Source: Siphonodentalium dalli
Lineage: Eukaryota > Mollusca > Scaphopoda > Gadilida > Siphonodentaliidae
NCBI GenBank assembly: GCA_032622095.1
Contig: CP136066.1
Span: 151,976,224-152,040,223, forward strand
Direction: 5' to 3'
Length of the DNA stretch: 64,000 nt
Shown here: piece after piece, positions 47,201 to 58,984 of the stretch
Layout of the letters: each line of letters begins with the position of its first letter
How positions within the stretch are numbered: position 1 is the first letter of the stretch
Notes under the pieces: model-generated
Databases searched by the model: none
The model's input: the letters and a program-made list of their open reading frames with translations, nothing else
What the model was told of the DNA's origin: nothing
Made by a program: the position numbers and the translations under genes

Positions 47201-49988
47201 TCCGACTATTATGGTTGTACGGTTTGCCAGCAAATTCTACAAATTACATTTGTTCGATGGACAATTAAAGGATTTCGTTCGAGATTGCGGGGTTTCTGTG
47301 ATTTGAAGATCTTTACTTTCTGTGAACTAACAGTTGATGTATAATGCTAATGAATGTCCCCATGTGGACGTTTTGCAAGAAATCTTAATAAACGTTCCAT
47401 TAAATGATCTTGATGACCCGTTCTGGTGTTTCGATGAGATATTTCATCACTAAATATCCAGGCACTAGGCATAGGCATTTTGATTTTTCGTTGACAACCA
47501 GGAAGAAGTTGAGGAGCCGTTATTGTCACTTGCTGGTCTCGACATGGAGAATGACAAACCTTAGGCTATTTTTGCCCTATACTGATGTTTTGACATATGT
47601 TAGACTACATCGAAGTGAACATGCAATGTATCTGCTATGAGGTGAGCGGCCGTATTGACATTTATTTATTAAATCTGTATTATGGACTCTCCATTCCACA
47701 ACCGAAGCAAACATTCTATATGGAGTCTCTGATATGCAGTCGGAGAGTTTTGTGGTGAGCTCTGTAAGCTTGCGAGATGAGTTTGTAATTCAACTGTAGT
47801 TGCTGGAGTTGGTTGTAGATAGACTACCATCAAAGTGACCATCTATTGGACGAAGTAACAAGAGTGGTACATGTGCTGACTCACGTCTTGAGAAGTGTGA
47901 CAATGTCTCAACTATTCAAACGAATTTCGGGTGATGAAACACATATATGCCAAAAACAAGAAACTGAACAATGCAATCTCCCCTTATTGTATCTTATTAG
48001 ACACAACTGTTTCATAATTAGATACAAAATAATATTTGCACTAACATGTAATGCCTGTGTATTTCTAAGTTGAGCAATTATATTTCCCGGTGGCAGTATA
48101 ATAGCAATGTAACTTCGACGAAGTCAAGGTGTTATATTTTTCCTGAATCTTCTAAATTTTTGTGGCCGGGCGAAATCAACGTGGTCAACAATTCATCAAG
48201 AATATAGGCAACGAATAAAGCAGATCTGCCCCAAACGAAATAATATAGCCATAAAGTTTGATTTCTGCCTGTATTATGACTGCAGTGATTATTTTGCGTT
48301 CGAGTGCTCGTTATGCTCTTATAGTGATACAGTCAGCACATATCCGGTTTGACTTCCTTCCCATGAAAAGGGCAGGATCGTTCAAATTATATTGGGCAAT
48401 TTCATGTTAGGTTTCTAAGAGTCTATTCTGATATATTCTCGATTATAAACAAACTATGTTTGGTCAAACATAGTCACAATATACCTTAACATGATAGTAT
48501 CTAATTTAGATTGGGCGAATATATCCAACTCCTTTGCTAAATGCCGTTTGAGATTATAAACATTTGTCACATTTTATAACTGTGAGTTTTCGCGGCCATT
48601 CTGGCGACCATCTTGGGTCAAATAGATCAATGTCGAGTGTAATTGAATGACACTAACGATATTTAAAACTGTGTACACCTTTGTTTATTTTATTATGCCT
48701 ATTTCTGTCCAATGTTAATCTAGAACTTCGAGAAGCAAGTTTATTTGTGAAATTACATAGCGCATTATTTAATTTGCATTTTTCGGAGTATGGACAACAA
48801 TTAGACACACATTACAGCATAATATGTTTTTCAAAGTACTTGGTGTCATGACTGATAAAAACAAAGACAAGTCCTACTCGCCACAGTTTACAAATAATCG
48901 AAAATGATGTAAGGGGCATGTGTAACAATTCAACACATTTCTATATTTCGGTCGCCATTTTGACAGCCATCTTGTTTTTTTATCAATCTTGTTCTTTCAA
49001 AAGGAAGCTTGGTGCAATTTTATAATTGCTGTAGAAATAATTTTCATTTTCTGTATTCAATTTTCTTCCTCACTCAGTGCCCATTCTGCAATTTTGTGTG
49101 GCTGCCATGAAGATGATTTGACTTAATTTCCGTGGTATAATTCTGTTGAATTCTCGGGTATAAGCAGCTATATGGTTCACCAAATTTACAAATCATTCCA
49201 TAAGTCGATGGATGTCCGCGAAAAAGTAGCACATATTCACATATATTTACTTTTCCCCAACACACGAGTGATATCAATAAAAATTGGACAGATTATTGTG
49301 ATTTCTCCATTGTGGCAGCCATCTTGGCCGCCATCTTAAACGAAAATGCACTATTTTCAGTGTAACTATATGGCAATTAACTTATTAAAAACATTTTTAC
49401 ATTATCTTCATCAAATTCAGTTATTTTCTGTTCAACTCTTGGCTAGAATCACATAATTGAATTTTGGTTAACTTTCATAGCACATTTTTGAATTCACATT
49501 TTAAAGATAGCTGACAGGAATGAGATCCGAAATATGACATATTATGTTGTAGAAATGGTTTGGATACTAGAATTTATTCAAATTTAGGTCTTTATTCGTT
49601 ACAAATTTCAAACATCGGTTAATGATTCAAGAGGAAAGTGTGAAAAATCATCAAATTTCCGAATTTCGGTCGCCATTTTGGCGGCCATCTTGGTTTATGG
49701 TGGCCACTTTTTCTGTCAAATGGAAGTATGGGGTATTAGTTTCACGTCAGTGGTGAGATAATAAAATTTCTATAATAAATTTACAAGTAGATATTAATCA
49801 AACTGACTCAGTGCATACTGTGAAATTGTGTATGGCGGCCATCTTGATGACGTCATAAATCCACCCAGTCGCTACCCCAAGGTGTCTAACATTTGTTTTC
49901 TGGTGCTTGAGATATCAAGCAACGTCATTGGCATAGTCGCTATATTTCTTCACAAAGTGCACACGGGAGTACATAAGAGCCTCTACTA
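44290..49988. mobile_element. Giant palindromic element 2 (5.7 kb), TAGT TIR, TSD TCT
   Basis: TAGTAGAGGCTCTTATG at the left and its inverse at the right, flanked by TCT (44287-44289, 49989-49991). The outer arms pair over at least 1.3 kb. Each arm is built from direct units of about 730 bp (starting near 44450 and 45185; mirrored near 49860 and 49080), each with AAGATGGCNGCCAAAATGGC, a TTCACA block and CAATTTCAGAGT. The interior (about 46000-48500) shows no pairing I could confirm and no recognised protein; frames at 46263-46546 and 46677-46982 are not convincing. Confidence 0.75.
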
Positions 49989-49990
49989 TC

Positions 49991-50230
49991 TGGGCAATTC
50001 AACCGGACACATAGCATACAATTGGCTTCTGGGCAATTCAACCGGACACATGGCATACAGGTGGCTTCTGGGCTATTCAACCGGACACATATCATACAAG
50101 TGGCTTCTGGGCAATTCAACCGGACACATGGCATACAGGTGGCTTTTGTGCTATTAAGTCGGATAAATAGAATACAAGTGGCGTCTGAGCTATTCAGTCG
50201 GACAAAGCACGCAAGTGGCTTCTGTGTTGT
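49991..50230. repeat. 39-bp minisatellite, about 6 units
   Basis: Unit GGGCAATTCAACCGGACACA followed by TGGCATACAGGTGGCTTCT. As 39 is divisible by 3, both strands stay open (13-residue repeats such as GNSTGHMAYRWLL). It starts at the right end of palindromic element 2. A lone GTGGCTTCTTA lies at the element's left flank (44281). Confidence 0.85.
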
Positions 50231-50997
50231 GCAGCCGGACAAATTCACAACATTCCCGTCTTCGAATAATGTAGTTTTGTTGAAAACGCACTGGTAAATT
50301 AACACATTTCGCGAACGATCAGATTTTCTCGGCTTTTAATGACAAGTGCGGTCGGCGAAGGGAACTCGGAAAGTTCGCGAACTGTGTCTTTTCTGTCAAA
50401 ATAGGTTAACTGGTTTGGGTTCTATTGACTGTGACTATAGGGAAAAGCCCTTGACAATCGTTGAGTTTGAAGTGTCAAAAATAAAAGCACCAAACGCCAA
50501 CTGCTGGGCAGAAATACTACAGCCACAGTCAAAACACAGTGAAGCAACACAGTGCAGTGAACTAGCTAGGTTAACCCTCACAAACAATGCTCTTGCCCTT
50601 GAGTTCAATGCCATCATCATATAAGATCCCACTGCTGCCACCCAATGTATAAGCACGGCCATACAATGTATGAACAGGAACATTCACCATTTTTATTATG
50701 TTTTTAAACAATTCCTACATATATTTTAATTTAGTATAGAAAGGGTTAAACAGCTTCTGTCACTTTTTAATTTGACTTCTTTTTCGGTAGTATTTTTCAC
50801 ACAAAAAATTGAAATTAAACCTTCCCACCATCAAACCTATGAAACCATATGGATACACCATTTGTTCGTGTATGCATGTGTAAGCACCTTGACATGCATA
50901 TGTGTAATATATGTCTGTCTCTATATGTACATGTAAGTTATATGTGTGTGTTAACACATGCATGTAATGGTGTATGTATTAGAGTGCACCTACACAT
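50231..50997. other. No supported gene
   Basis: A 92-codon frame at 50346-50624 has fair composition but no splice context. 50705-50760 repeats the TTTAGTATAGAAAGGGTTAAAC motif of 7020 and 12360. TGTATGTG-type simple sequence at 50860-51000. Confidence 0.4.
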
Positions 50998-51901
50998 GTA
51001 TGAATGGAAGGGTGTTTTCACATTTATTCCTTATTTGTGCTTAATTGCAAATATTTGGGCTTAAGCGTAAATATTTGTGCTTAAGTGCAAATAACTTCTG
51101 TCATTTGTACTTAAGCGCAATCATTTGTGCTGAGCGCAAATAAAAATTCATATGCATTGATCCCCCCTTAATTAATTTTAAATGGCACAGTGCCTAAACA
51201 CACCACTCAAGTCTATATAGGCCCACCATATAAGTGAAGCAATCCCCCACGTAACTCATAATTCACTTTTTTGAACATGGAAATGGTATAGATCTAAAGG
51301 ATATGTCTCTTTTATAAAATATATAAAATATATTTTTGGGGGCAGGGATGCTGATAATATTAGATAGGGTTCCCCCTTCTTTCAAGTCAATAAGCACACC
51401 ATGATGCATGTTTGCACTTAAGCGTAAATCATTTACGCTTAAGCGCAAATCAATAATAAATGTGAAAATGGTCTCCCATATGTATGTTCTTGGGTTTTCA
51501 GTGTGTGGTATTAGGCTTCAGACAAAACAAATCTCTCTGTATTGTGAAGGGCTTGAGACCTTCTGCACCATAACCCATTAGGATGTGTGATTGTTGTAAT
51601 CAAACACATGTGTTAATGTGATATGTGTTACTCCTGCATTGAATTTTTTTTTCGGAGCTGATCTTAATGCTCATGGGGAATTGATGGTATTTCCACATCA
51701 GCTGGCGTTGATGCTCATCCTTATGGGAGGCCCTTTTCACATAAATTATTTATGTATCATTTGTGCTTAAGTGCAAATGACAGAGGTTATTTGCACTTAA
51801 TCACAAATATTTACACTGAGCACAAATATTTACACTCAAGAACAAATATTTGCGCTTAAGCTCACATAAGGAATAAATGTGAAAACAGCCTCCCATACAT
51901 C
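50998..51901. mobile_element. Inverted-repeat element rich in GCTTAAGC
   Basis: The left end (TGTATGAATGGAAGGGTG, TTTTCACATTTATTCC) returns inverted at 51870-51901. Both ends hold runs of ATTTGYGCTTAAGYGCAAAT, a palindrome in itself. A third copy of the end lies at 51411-51488, so a shorter element (50998-51488) may be nested or may have extended. Confidence 0.65.
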
Positions 51902-52235
51902 CTTCGATGTTATGTGAGGGCATATATGCCAAACATTTACTGTTTTTTGTTTAATTGGACAGAGTTCACCTCTAATGTGTCCTGTCATTATTTTATTTAG
52001 GATTTGGGAAGGGGCATGGACCTTGCCCAGCTCACAGTTTATGCGATTGCACCTATCGTCATTATACAAAAATGTCCTCTCTGCATTTTCAAGGGCTTGA
52101 GACCTTCAATTAATCATATTAATAGATTAATTGGCTGCATTATAAATTTTTGTTATATTAATATTTCCTCTTTGCGTTTTCTTGAGACTAGCAGGTATAT
52201 AGTTATTATATGATCGGTGGATCGGTTTGCTTCAT
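51902..52235. other. No recognised feature
   Basis: Short AT-rich spacer; a 69-codon frame here has no support. Confidence 0.45.
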
Positions 52236-52239
52236 ACCA

Positions 52240-52690
52240 TTATAATACACCATACGCTTGCTGGTGAGCTGATACACCATTATAATAGGGTGTAATATAC
52301 GATATGCGAGGTCGGTCTACTATACAGTAATACACCATTATAAATTATAATATGTGTCTGTCTCTGTCTATACACCATTATAATATATGATATGCGGGGT
52401 CAGTCTACTATACACAATTATAATATATGTGTCTGTCCCTGTATATACACCATTATAATCTATGATATGCGGGGTCGGTCTACTATACACCATTATAATA
52501 CATGATAAGTATGTCGGTCTACTGCACACCATTATAATATGCATTATATGGGTCGGTCTAATGCACACCATTATAATATATATTACGCATTATAGTAGAC
52601 TGACATGCATATCGTATATTACAGTATTGTATAGTAGACGGACAAACGTGTTGTATATTATTATCGTGTATATAGCAGACTGACATGTGC
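52240..52690. repeat. Minisatellite, unit about 38-48 bp
   Basis: About ten units of TACACCATTATAATATATGA and TATGCGGGGTCGGTCTAC. Two more units lie at 53755-53815 on the far side of the 52.7-kb element, which therefore seems to have landed inside the array. Confidence 0.8.
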
Positions 52691-52727
52691 AACGTACCAC
52701 TATAATCAAAGTAACTGACTTGAAAAA

Positions 52728-53697
52728 TGGGGTGCTACCCCGGTAATGACGACGGCATTACCGGTAGTATACGGTATCAATAGCGGTATCGAAACAGCCA
52801 CAGTAATGGAGTTATGGTACCGTTCGCTTATGAAACCCCGGTCTATTAGCGGATCGTCGCACCCGCAAATAGTTGAAGAAATCAATATGTCCATGTGGAT
52901 CTTGTTAAAGATATGGTAAGCGTTGCCGGTTGGTTTTGCTGTTAAAATAGTCACATCCATTAAAACCGCCATAAACAGAAATAATATATTATTGACAAAT
53001 TTTGTTTTTATACCAATCATAAATATCGAGTAAATTGCGGCATATTATTGATCATTATTGTCATGTTAGTAATCAATCTGTGTTATGTCAACAAAAGCCA
53101 TGTTACGTAAACAAACAGTACCGTATGTAAAGAGTATGCGATAAGCAAAACTCTCAACAACGAGGAGACCCCCTCACTAATTAAGCATTTGTTAGAAATG
53201 CCACCAAGTTTTTTACAACATACCGGTATACATGTAGCTATCGCTAATATTCACGTCTAAAGATTTCGGTGTTTAATGGGTCAACATGAATCACTCTTCT
53301 AAATGAACGCCACGATGTTGAGTGTTTTTCATATCAGTCACTATTTACGAGCTATATATAAACAAACGCTTGGCTCACAGAAAGTATTTTGTGGATAATA
53401 ACACATTCATATGATCATTATCCTATACTATTAGTATATTTTTGGGGTAATTTTCATATTTGGTAACTGTTATTTCTAAATTAATAACTACAGTACAGGT
53501 ATAACGAAGGGCATCCATGCCTTCAAGTTCCACAGATATATAAAGGAGAATCACTGCATTTTATTTTCATGCCTGCGAATCGGGATTGCATGCATTGTGG
53601 TGCAACAGTGGTACATGCCGTGTTGAAGCGGTAAACTTATCGTGGGGTTGGAGGTCACCGCGGTATGATACTGCAGTATTACTGGGGTGACACCACG
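52728..53697. mobile_element. Inverted-repeat element, about 970 bp
   Basis: The left end GGGGTGCTACCCCGGTAAT with ATTACCGGTAGTATACGGTA is mirrored on the right by TATGATACTGCAGTATTACTGGGGTGACACC. The interior shares a block with 40340-40640. No clear target duplication; class not determined. Confidence 0.5.
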
Positions 53698-53819
53698 TTA
53701 GAGGTTGTCAACTACTTTAACTTAAGTATAGCTGGGCATCATATATCATTATATTGTGTATAATAGACAGACACACGTATCATATACATGTATTATAATG
53801 GTGTAGACTATAATAGACC

Positions 53820-56255
53820 GGGTGACGATTGCCTGTGATTCAGCACTGTAGCATTGCATCGGCTGATTGGTTGAGCTATGTGAGGATGCGGCCTGAAAAC
53901 AGGCTTCATGCTTATGACTCGTCCCTTGGCGCAGGCCAGAATCTTGCGCTACCCCTCAGAATTGATAATGAGTAAATGTTGAGCAAATATTAATCGGTAA
54001 ATTAATTAAAAATAAGCTAACAATTCACAATTTTCTTCAACGATTCAACTGAATGTTGTTGAGCATATTTCAAGCAATTTAAATGAAATTTTTCTTCCCA
54101 CGAAAACTAAAATTTACAATTTTTAGGATTTCAACCTGCCTCATTTTGATCAGCAATTGTTGAGCACACTGATTCGACGTCTATAATCACTCGATAGGTC
54201 AAATTATGCCTTGACCATGCCAGAATCTGGCTAGAAATTGGACAAACAATATTTTTTGTTGTTGACAAAATTAACATGGGAATCTCCATAGACAACGGTA
54301 ACATTGCGATAAAAACTAAAATTATGCGAAATGAAAGTCGTCATTCGCTAGCCTTGTGCATAATAATATACGAATCATGTTCTATAAGACATGTCGTTTT
54401 CATTCGATTAATTAGTCTCGTAATTAACGAATCAATGACAATCAAAACATTCCACCACAGACGAATTTCTGTTACCAGGTTACGGAAAATACCGAAAGTT
54501 TATAATTGTCAACAACTCACCTTTCACATATAGAATGCGAAAGAAATCTAGTCATTAAAGATCCATAATATAAATACTCATATATACGTAATGAAAACAT
54601 GAATTATAGACAAAAGGATGAGATTTAACGATGAAATGCAATAGAATTTCCCCACCTCAGTTCAGTTGCACGGAAACCCCCTCAAATTCAAGCTGCTTGT
54701 GATTCTAAAAATAGAGCAACGTTACGTAGGGGATGCCGATAAAGGCAGATCGCTGATTGGTCGGAACTTTTGACAAAGATTTTACAAATTTTTGACAATC
54801 CGGACAGCCGGTTGGTCGACGCAACATACAAGATCGCAGAGAAGTGAGCGCAACCTCTCCTCGGCTGCCACTCTGGGTCACCCCTCCTCGAATTACTCAG
54901 GCATCCCCTCGGCCGACACTCTGTGGAACACCATCGGCTGTCAATCCGGGGCATGCCAGGTGTTCATCTGAGTGCCAGCGATTACTACTCACGTATTTGT
55001 GAAAACTAAGCAGGCAGCAACTTGCAAGTGGGACAAGGAAGTCGTAGCAATGGACGGCGGTCAGACAACCTTTGTACAAATTAATTTTAGTTTGGCAATA
55101 TGAAATTCAGCCTGTCAATTTGCGATAGAGACCAGATTCGGTATACTTGGAACGTATGTACGGGCTCAGGATAACATCGAACAACCTTGTGGTGTCTCAT
55201 GGCAAAGGGACCAATGATGCAATAGGCGGAACTGTGAAAAGTAATGCCCACCGGATGATACTGTCACGAGCAATTGAGACAAGAAAACCATAGTCAGAAA
55301 TGGTAACGCCACCAAGATTATAGTATTACATATAAATAGAAATTATAAAAAATACATAAAATATTTTGATAACAATTGCGTTTAAACAAGTAATCCTTCA
55401 AATTATTACTAACAAAGCAAGTAAACGACTGTGGGGTCACTCAACAGATTATAAAGACTTGGACTTAGTATACTGTAAATACTAAAATTTAAATGAAATA
55501 ATTAAAAGATAAAATTTAGCAAGTAGTAAAAGTTAATTTTCTCTTTTTTTTTTGGTTTAATAAAGCAATAATTTAAATGTAACATTTGGTTTTAAAAAAA
55601 TGATTGACCGTGGCTCTTCCAATAATTGCGCGACTGATCTGGTCAATTGTTCTTAAGAAGTTGTTTTGAGAATTACTATGGAGGGACATAGTTATGGCTG
55701 TGGCTTCGCAAGTAATTAACCTGGTGACGTGATGTTAACAAATCTGAACTCCAGTAAACCAAGGACGCTCCATACCAAATATAAGGTAAATTAATAATTC
55801 TTTAGAAGTTGTTTTAAGATTTACTATGGAGGGAAAGAATTGTGGTGCTGGCTTCGCAACTATTTGACCTCATTGTAACAAATATAAATATTAGTCACTC
55901 TGGCAATAGATGTATCTATTCTGTATATTAAGTTATTGGGTCTTACGTGTCTTGAGATGTCTAAATAGTTTTCGATGGACAGATCGCACAAGGGACCAAC
56001 GCCAATCTTCTGTTGGGATTCCAATTGTTGGCTTATTAAATATGCACATATGCTTAAGATACAGTCGCGCGCGAAGCACGCTCCCGTAAGTCGGGTTTTG
56101 GATCCCAGTTAATGAAAATATCATTGAAATAATCGGTTTCCCCCAATAAACATCCATATATTCAATATACATGTTTTGGAGCAGAATTAGGCAGTCCATA
56201 TTGGACGCCACCATGGAATTTATTTTGTTTTGTTTTAATTTTCACTCATATTTAT
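53820..56255. other. Intergenic; no supported gene
   Basis: 54660-55080 is less AT-rich with several CGs and overlapping minus-strand frames, so it could be a promoter or an old exon, but I find no splice-supported coding sequence. At 55670 and 55815 the phrase TTACTATGGAGGGA recurs (also at 28770), a small dispersed repeat. Confidence 0.4.
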
Positions 56256-56259
56256 TAGT

Positions 56260-56790
56260 TATGTGGATGGAGTTCTCATTAAACCTCACATCCTTATATT
56301 GGTTACAGTAATGCCCAAAGTAATTGACCACTTAACCACATCAGACTTATTGGTAATTTTTCAGGATTTAAAATCCTGAAAAATTACAAATAATTCTGCT
56401 CTGGTTAAGTGGTCAATTACTTTGAACATTACTGTATGAGGATTGAGTTATCATTAAACCTCAAATCCTTATATTGGTTACAGTAATGCCCAAAGTAATT
56501 GACCACTTAACCACAGCAGAATTATGGGTATTTTTTCAGCATTTAAAATCCTGATAAATTACCCATTATTCTGCTGTGCTTAAGTGGTCAATTACTTTGA
56601 ACATTACTGTATGAGGATTGAGTTATCATTAAACCACAAATCCTTATATTGGTTACAGTAATGCCCAAAGTAATTGACCACTTAACCACAGCATAATTAT
56701 GGGTAATTTTTCAGGATTTAAAATCATGAAAATATACCCATAATTTTGCTGTGGTTAAGTGATCAATTACTTTGGACATTACTGTATGTA
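56260..56790. repeat. Tandem array of three hairpin MITEs, period 175 bp
   Basis: Hairpins at 56304-56436, 56479-56611 and 56654-56786 each begin TACAGTAATGCCCAAAG and end inverted (CTTTGAACATTACTGTA), with centre GGATTTAAAATCC. Starts are exactly 175 bp apart, with a shared spacer (GAGTTATCATTAAACC, TCCTTATATTGGT). Same family as 1899-2113. Confidence 0.9.
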
Positions 56791-57009
56791 GATGGAGTTA
56801 AACCTCACAACAGTGTGTTGGGGATTTTGACCTTGACTTGGGACCTTTGGTTTTTTACGCAACAAATGCGCGTACACCATATACACAAATTTCTTATGTA
56901 ACCAGAGTTTTTCTTGGATAAGATGAGTTTGAAGCCTGCTAACATTTCAAAATGTTGTCAGTTTTGTATTCTCTGCAGCGGAACTCGACGCATTGAAGCA
57001 AAAGTTACA

Positions 57010-57780
57010 AGAGATAAAATGTGTACGTAACGAGACTATAATACAAATGAAAAAAATAATTCAGGGAAGGGTGGGCGATACAGGGAACTAAGGGTTGAAC
57101 CGATATAAATTTATAGAGCGATAATGACCAATGTTGACATATTATGCATCTGAACTCTACTGAACATTGCAACAAGGCTATAAAATAGGGGGTGTCAGAA
57201 TCTTAGTCATCTTTATATAGTGCCAGAATAGTCATTTATGGACTTATATAAGATGTTGGGTTGGTTATATGGACTCGGAGAAAAAGGGGTTTGTACCGAT
57301 GAACTGACATAAATTAGTGGAGCGATGTTGCCATGTAATGTATCGCGACTGTACTAAAGCAGCAATGATATAAAATTGGGGGGGGGGGGGGTCTGAAATT
57401 ATCTCTATGTCTATAGATGGCACCAGGATTATATAGAAAGGAATAGCAATTGATATACGTATACGGTATACTATAGTAATACCATAGACATATAAGTACA
57501 AGTATCACGCGATAAAATATTACGTAACGTGACTATACCGATGAAAGAAATAAATAAATTGGACCCGGATTAGAGGTTAGGTTGGTTATATGTGGATAAT
57601 TGGATATGGAATTCATACCGATGAAACAAATTAGTGGAGCGATAAAGACCAATGTTGACACTTAGTCAGGCTACGCGGGAGAAAATAGGGGTTGATACGA
57701 TAGACCAAAATAAATTTGTCAGGTGATAATGACCAATGTTGATGTATAAAATAACGCGACTGTACTGTCGCACAATTATC
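57010..57780. repeat. Degenerate tandem repeat, about four units
   Basis: Blocks ACCGATGAA-CATAAATTAGTGGAGCGAT, GACCAATGTTGACAT, and GGTTGGTTATATGG recur at intervals of about 130-250 bp. Contains a G15 run near 57379. Confidence 0.6.
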
Positions 57781-58984
57781 AGGTGTAACCGGTCAAATAT
57801 GGACTCTAGTGCCCAATATGGAACAGCTCAGAAAATATTTGCAGGGCCCTAAAATTTATTTAACATGGCATCTGCCATTGAAATCGATTTATGTCGATAA
57901 AACTGTCATTTTTCAAAATTTTAAGCTGAGACTTGGTGTTTGTGCGTGGGATAGTTATATATTCCTAAAATGACAGAGTACAGCACGTAATTATGTTTTA
58001 GATGGAAGAAATGAATTTTTTTCAATGATAAAATTTAACATGGCATTTGCCATTAAAATCGATTTATGTCGATAAAACTGTCATTTTTCAAAATTTTAAG
58101 CTGAGACTTGGTGTATGTGCGTGGGATACATATATATTCCTAAAATGACAGAGTCCAGCGCGTAATTATGTTTTAGATGGAAGAAATTGAATTTGTTTTC
58201 GATAATAAATTTGCAGCGTGGACTGGACGGGTCAACCCGGTCATCGAGTGCGCTCAATTTGTAAACAAAGTTTGTAATTACAAAAAATTCTTCAGCATTG
58301 TGTTGTTCGCGCTTGTGGATGCACAACATAAGTTCTTATTTGTGGATGTGGGAGCGCCAGGGCGCTCGGGGGATTCTGGAATCTTTTCAGCCTCCACTCT
58401 GAAAGCAGGTATTGACCAAGGCTGCCTGCAGTTTCCTCCACCAGTGAATATAACGGTTGGTACGAATGACAGGAATGTAGAGCATCACATCATCGGGGAT
58501 GAGGCTTTTCCCTTACAGAAATTGATTATGAAGCCATATGCTCCTCGAAACATGAGTTATGACCGGAGAGTGTTTAATTATCGACTTTCGCGTGCCCGGA
58601 GGGTCGTTGAGTCAGCTTTTGGTATCTTGGCGAACAGATTTCGTGTGTTCCACACAAAGATTAATATGGAACCGTCAGATGTTGACAATGTTGCTCTGGC
58701 TGCTTGCTCTTTGCATAATTTTCTAATAGAGAAGCAGCCACTTTCATACATGGCAGCCAATCAGCAGGTAACAACAGAAACAACATTCCCTGATGGTGGT
58801 TCTGTATTCACAACATTGAAAGGGACACAGAAGAAGAACGAACCAGCATCTGCAAAGTTGATGAGAGACCATCTTAGGGGTTACGTTGTGACCGATGGCA
58901 GTGTACCATGGCAGGAGGAGATGGTCACAACAAATTGAAACATCTAAAAGAAATTTGTATCATCTGATCATTAGCACCATGAAC
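57781..58984 (+). repeat. 1204-bp tandem duplication, copy 1
   Basis: Starts AGGTGTAACCGGTCAAAT, which recurs at 58985, 1204 bp later. The duplication boundaries share only CAG (TATCAG|GTG, GAACAG|GTG, GAACAG|ACT), a microhomology typical of non-homologous or replication-slippage tandem duplication. Each copy opens with two 175-bp subunits (57861 and 58036 in this copy) before the transposase frame. Confidence 0.9.
58177..58938 (+). CDS. PIF/Harbinger (HARBI1-like) transposase fragment, copy 1
   Basis: 253-codon frame with most of a DDE_Tnp_4 domain. Seen: FSIVLFALVDAQHKFLFVDVG with the Asp of the VDA motif (about residue 51) and GAPGRSGDSGIF; GDEAFPL-KLIMKPY (about 108-122); and FNYRLSRARRVVESAFGILA with the motif's Glu (about 145). 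The block that normally comes first, with Asp in a DGT/DGK-His motif, and the N-terminal helix-turn-helix are missing. The first 12 or so codons come instead from the upstream 175-bp subunit (see 58036). So it probably cannot catalyse transposition alone. Harbinger transposases act in the nucleus with a Myb-like partner; none is seen here. It could be a decayed element or an early stage of domestication; the open frame in both copies leaves this unsettled. Confidence 0.85.
   Translation: MEEIEFVFDNKFAAWTGRVNPVIECAQFVNKVCNYKKFFSIVLFALVDAQHKFLFVDVGAPGRSGDSGIFSASTLKAGIDQGCLQFPPPVNITVGTNDRNVEHHIIGDEAFPLQKLIMKPYAPRNMSYDRRVFNYRLSRARRVVESAFGILANRFRVFHTKINMEPSDVDNVALAACSLHNFLIEKQPLSYMAANQQVTTETTFPDGGSVFTTLKGTQKKNEPASAKLMRDHLRGYVVTDGSVPWQEEMVTTN

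Noticed and set aside
49828-50305. ORFs on both strands with 13-residue repeats
   Set aside because: 39-bp tandem repeat; both strands open, which is expected from the unit and not evidence of a gene.
53840-53960. tRNA-like GC-rich stretch
   Set aside because: No TTCGANTC T-loop or paired acceptor stem at the required distances.
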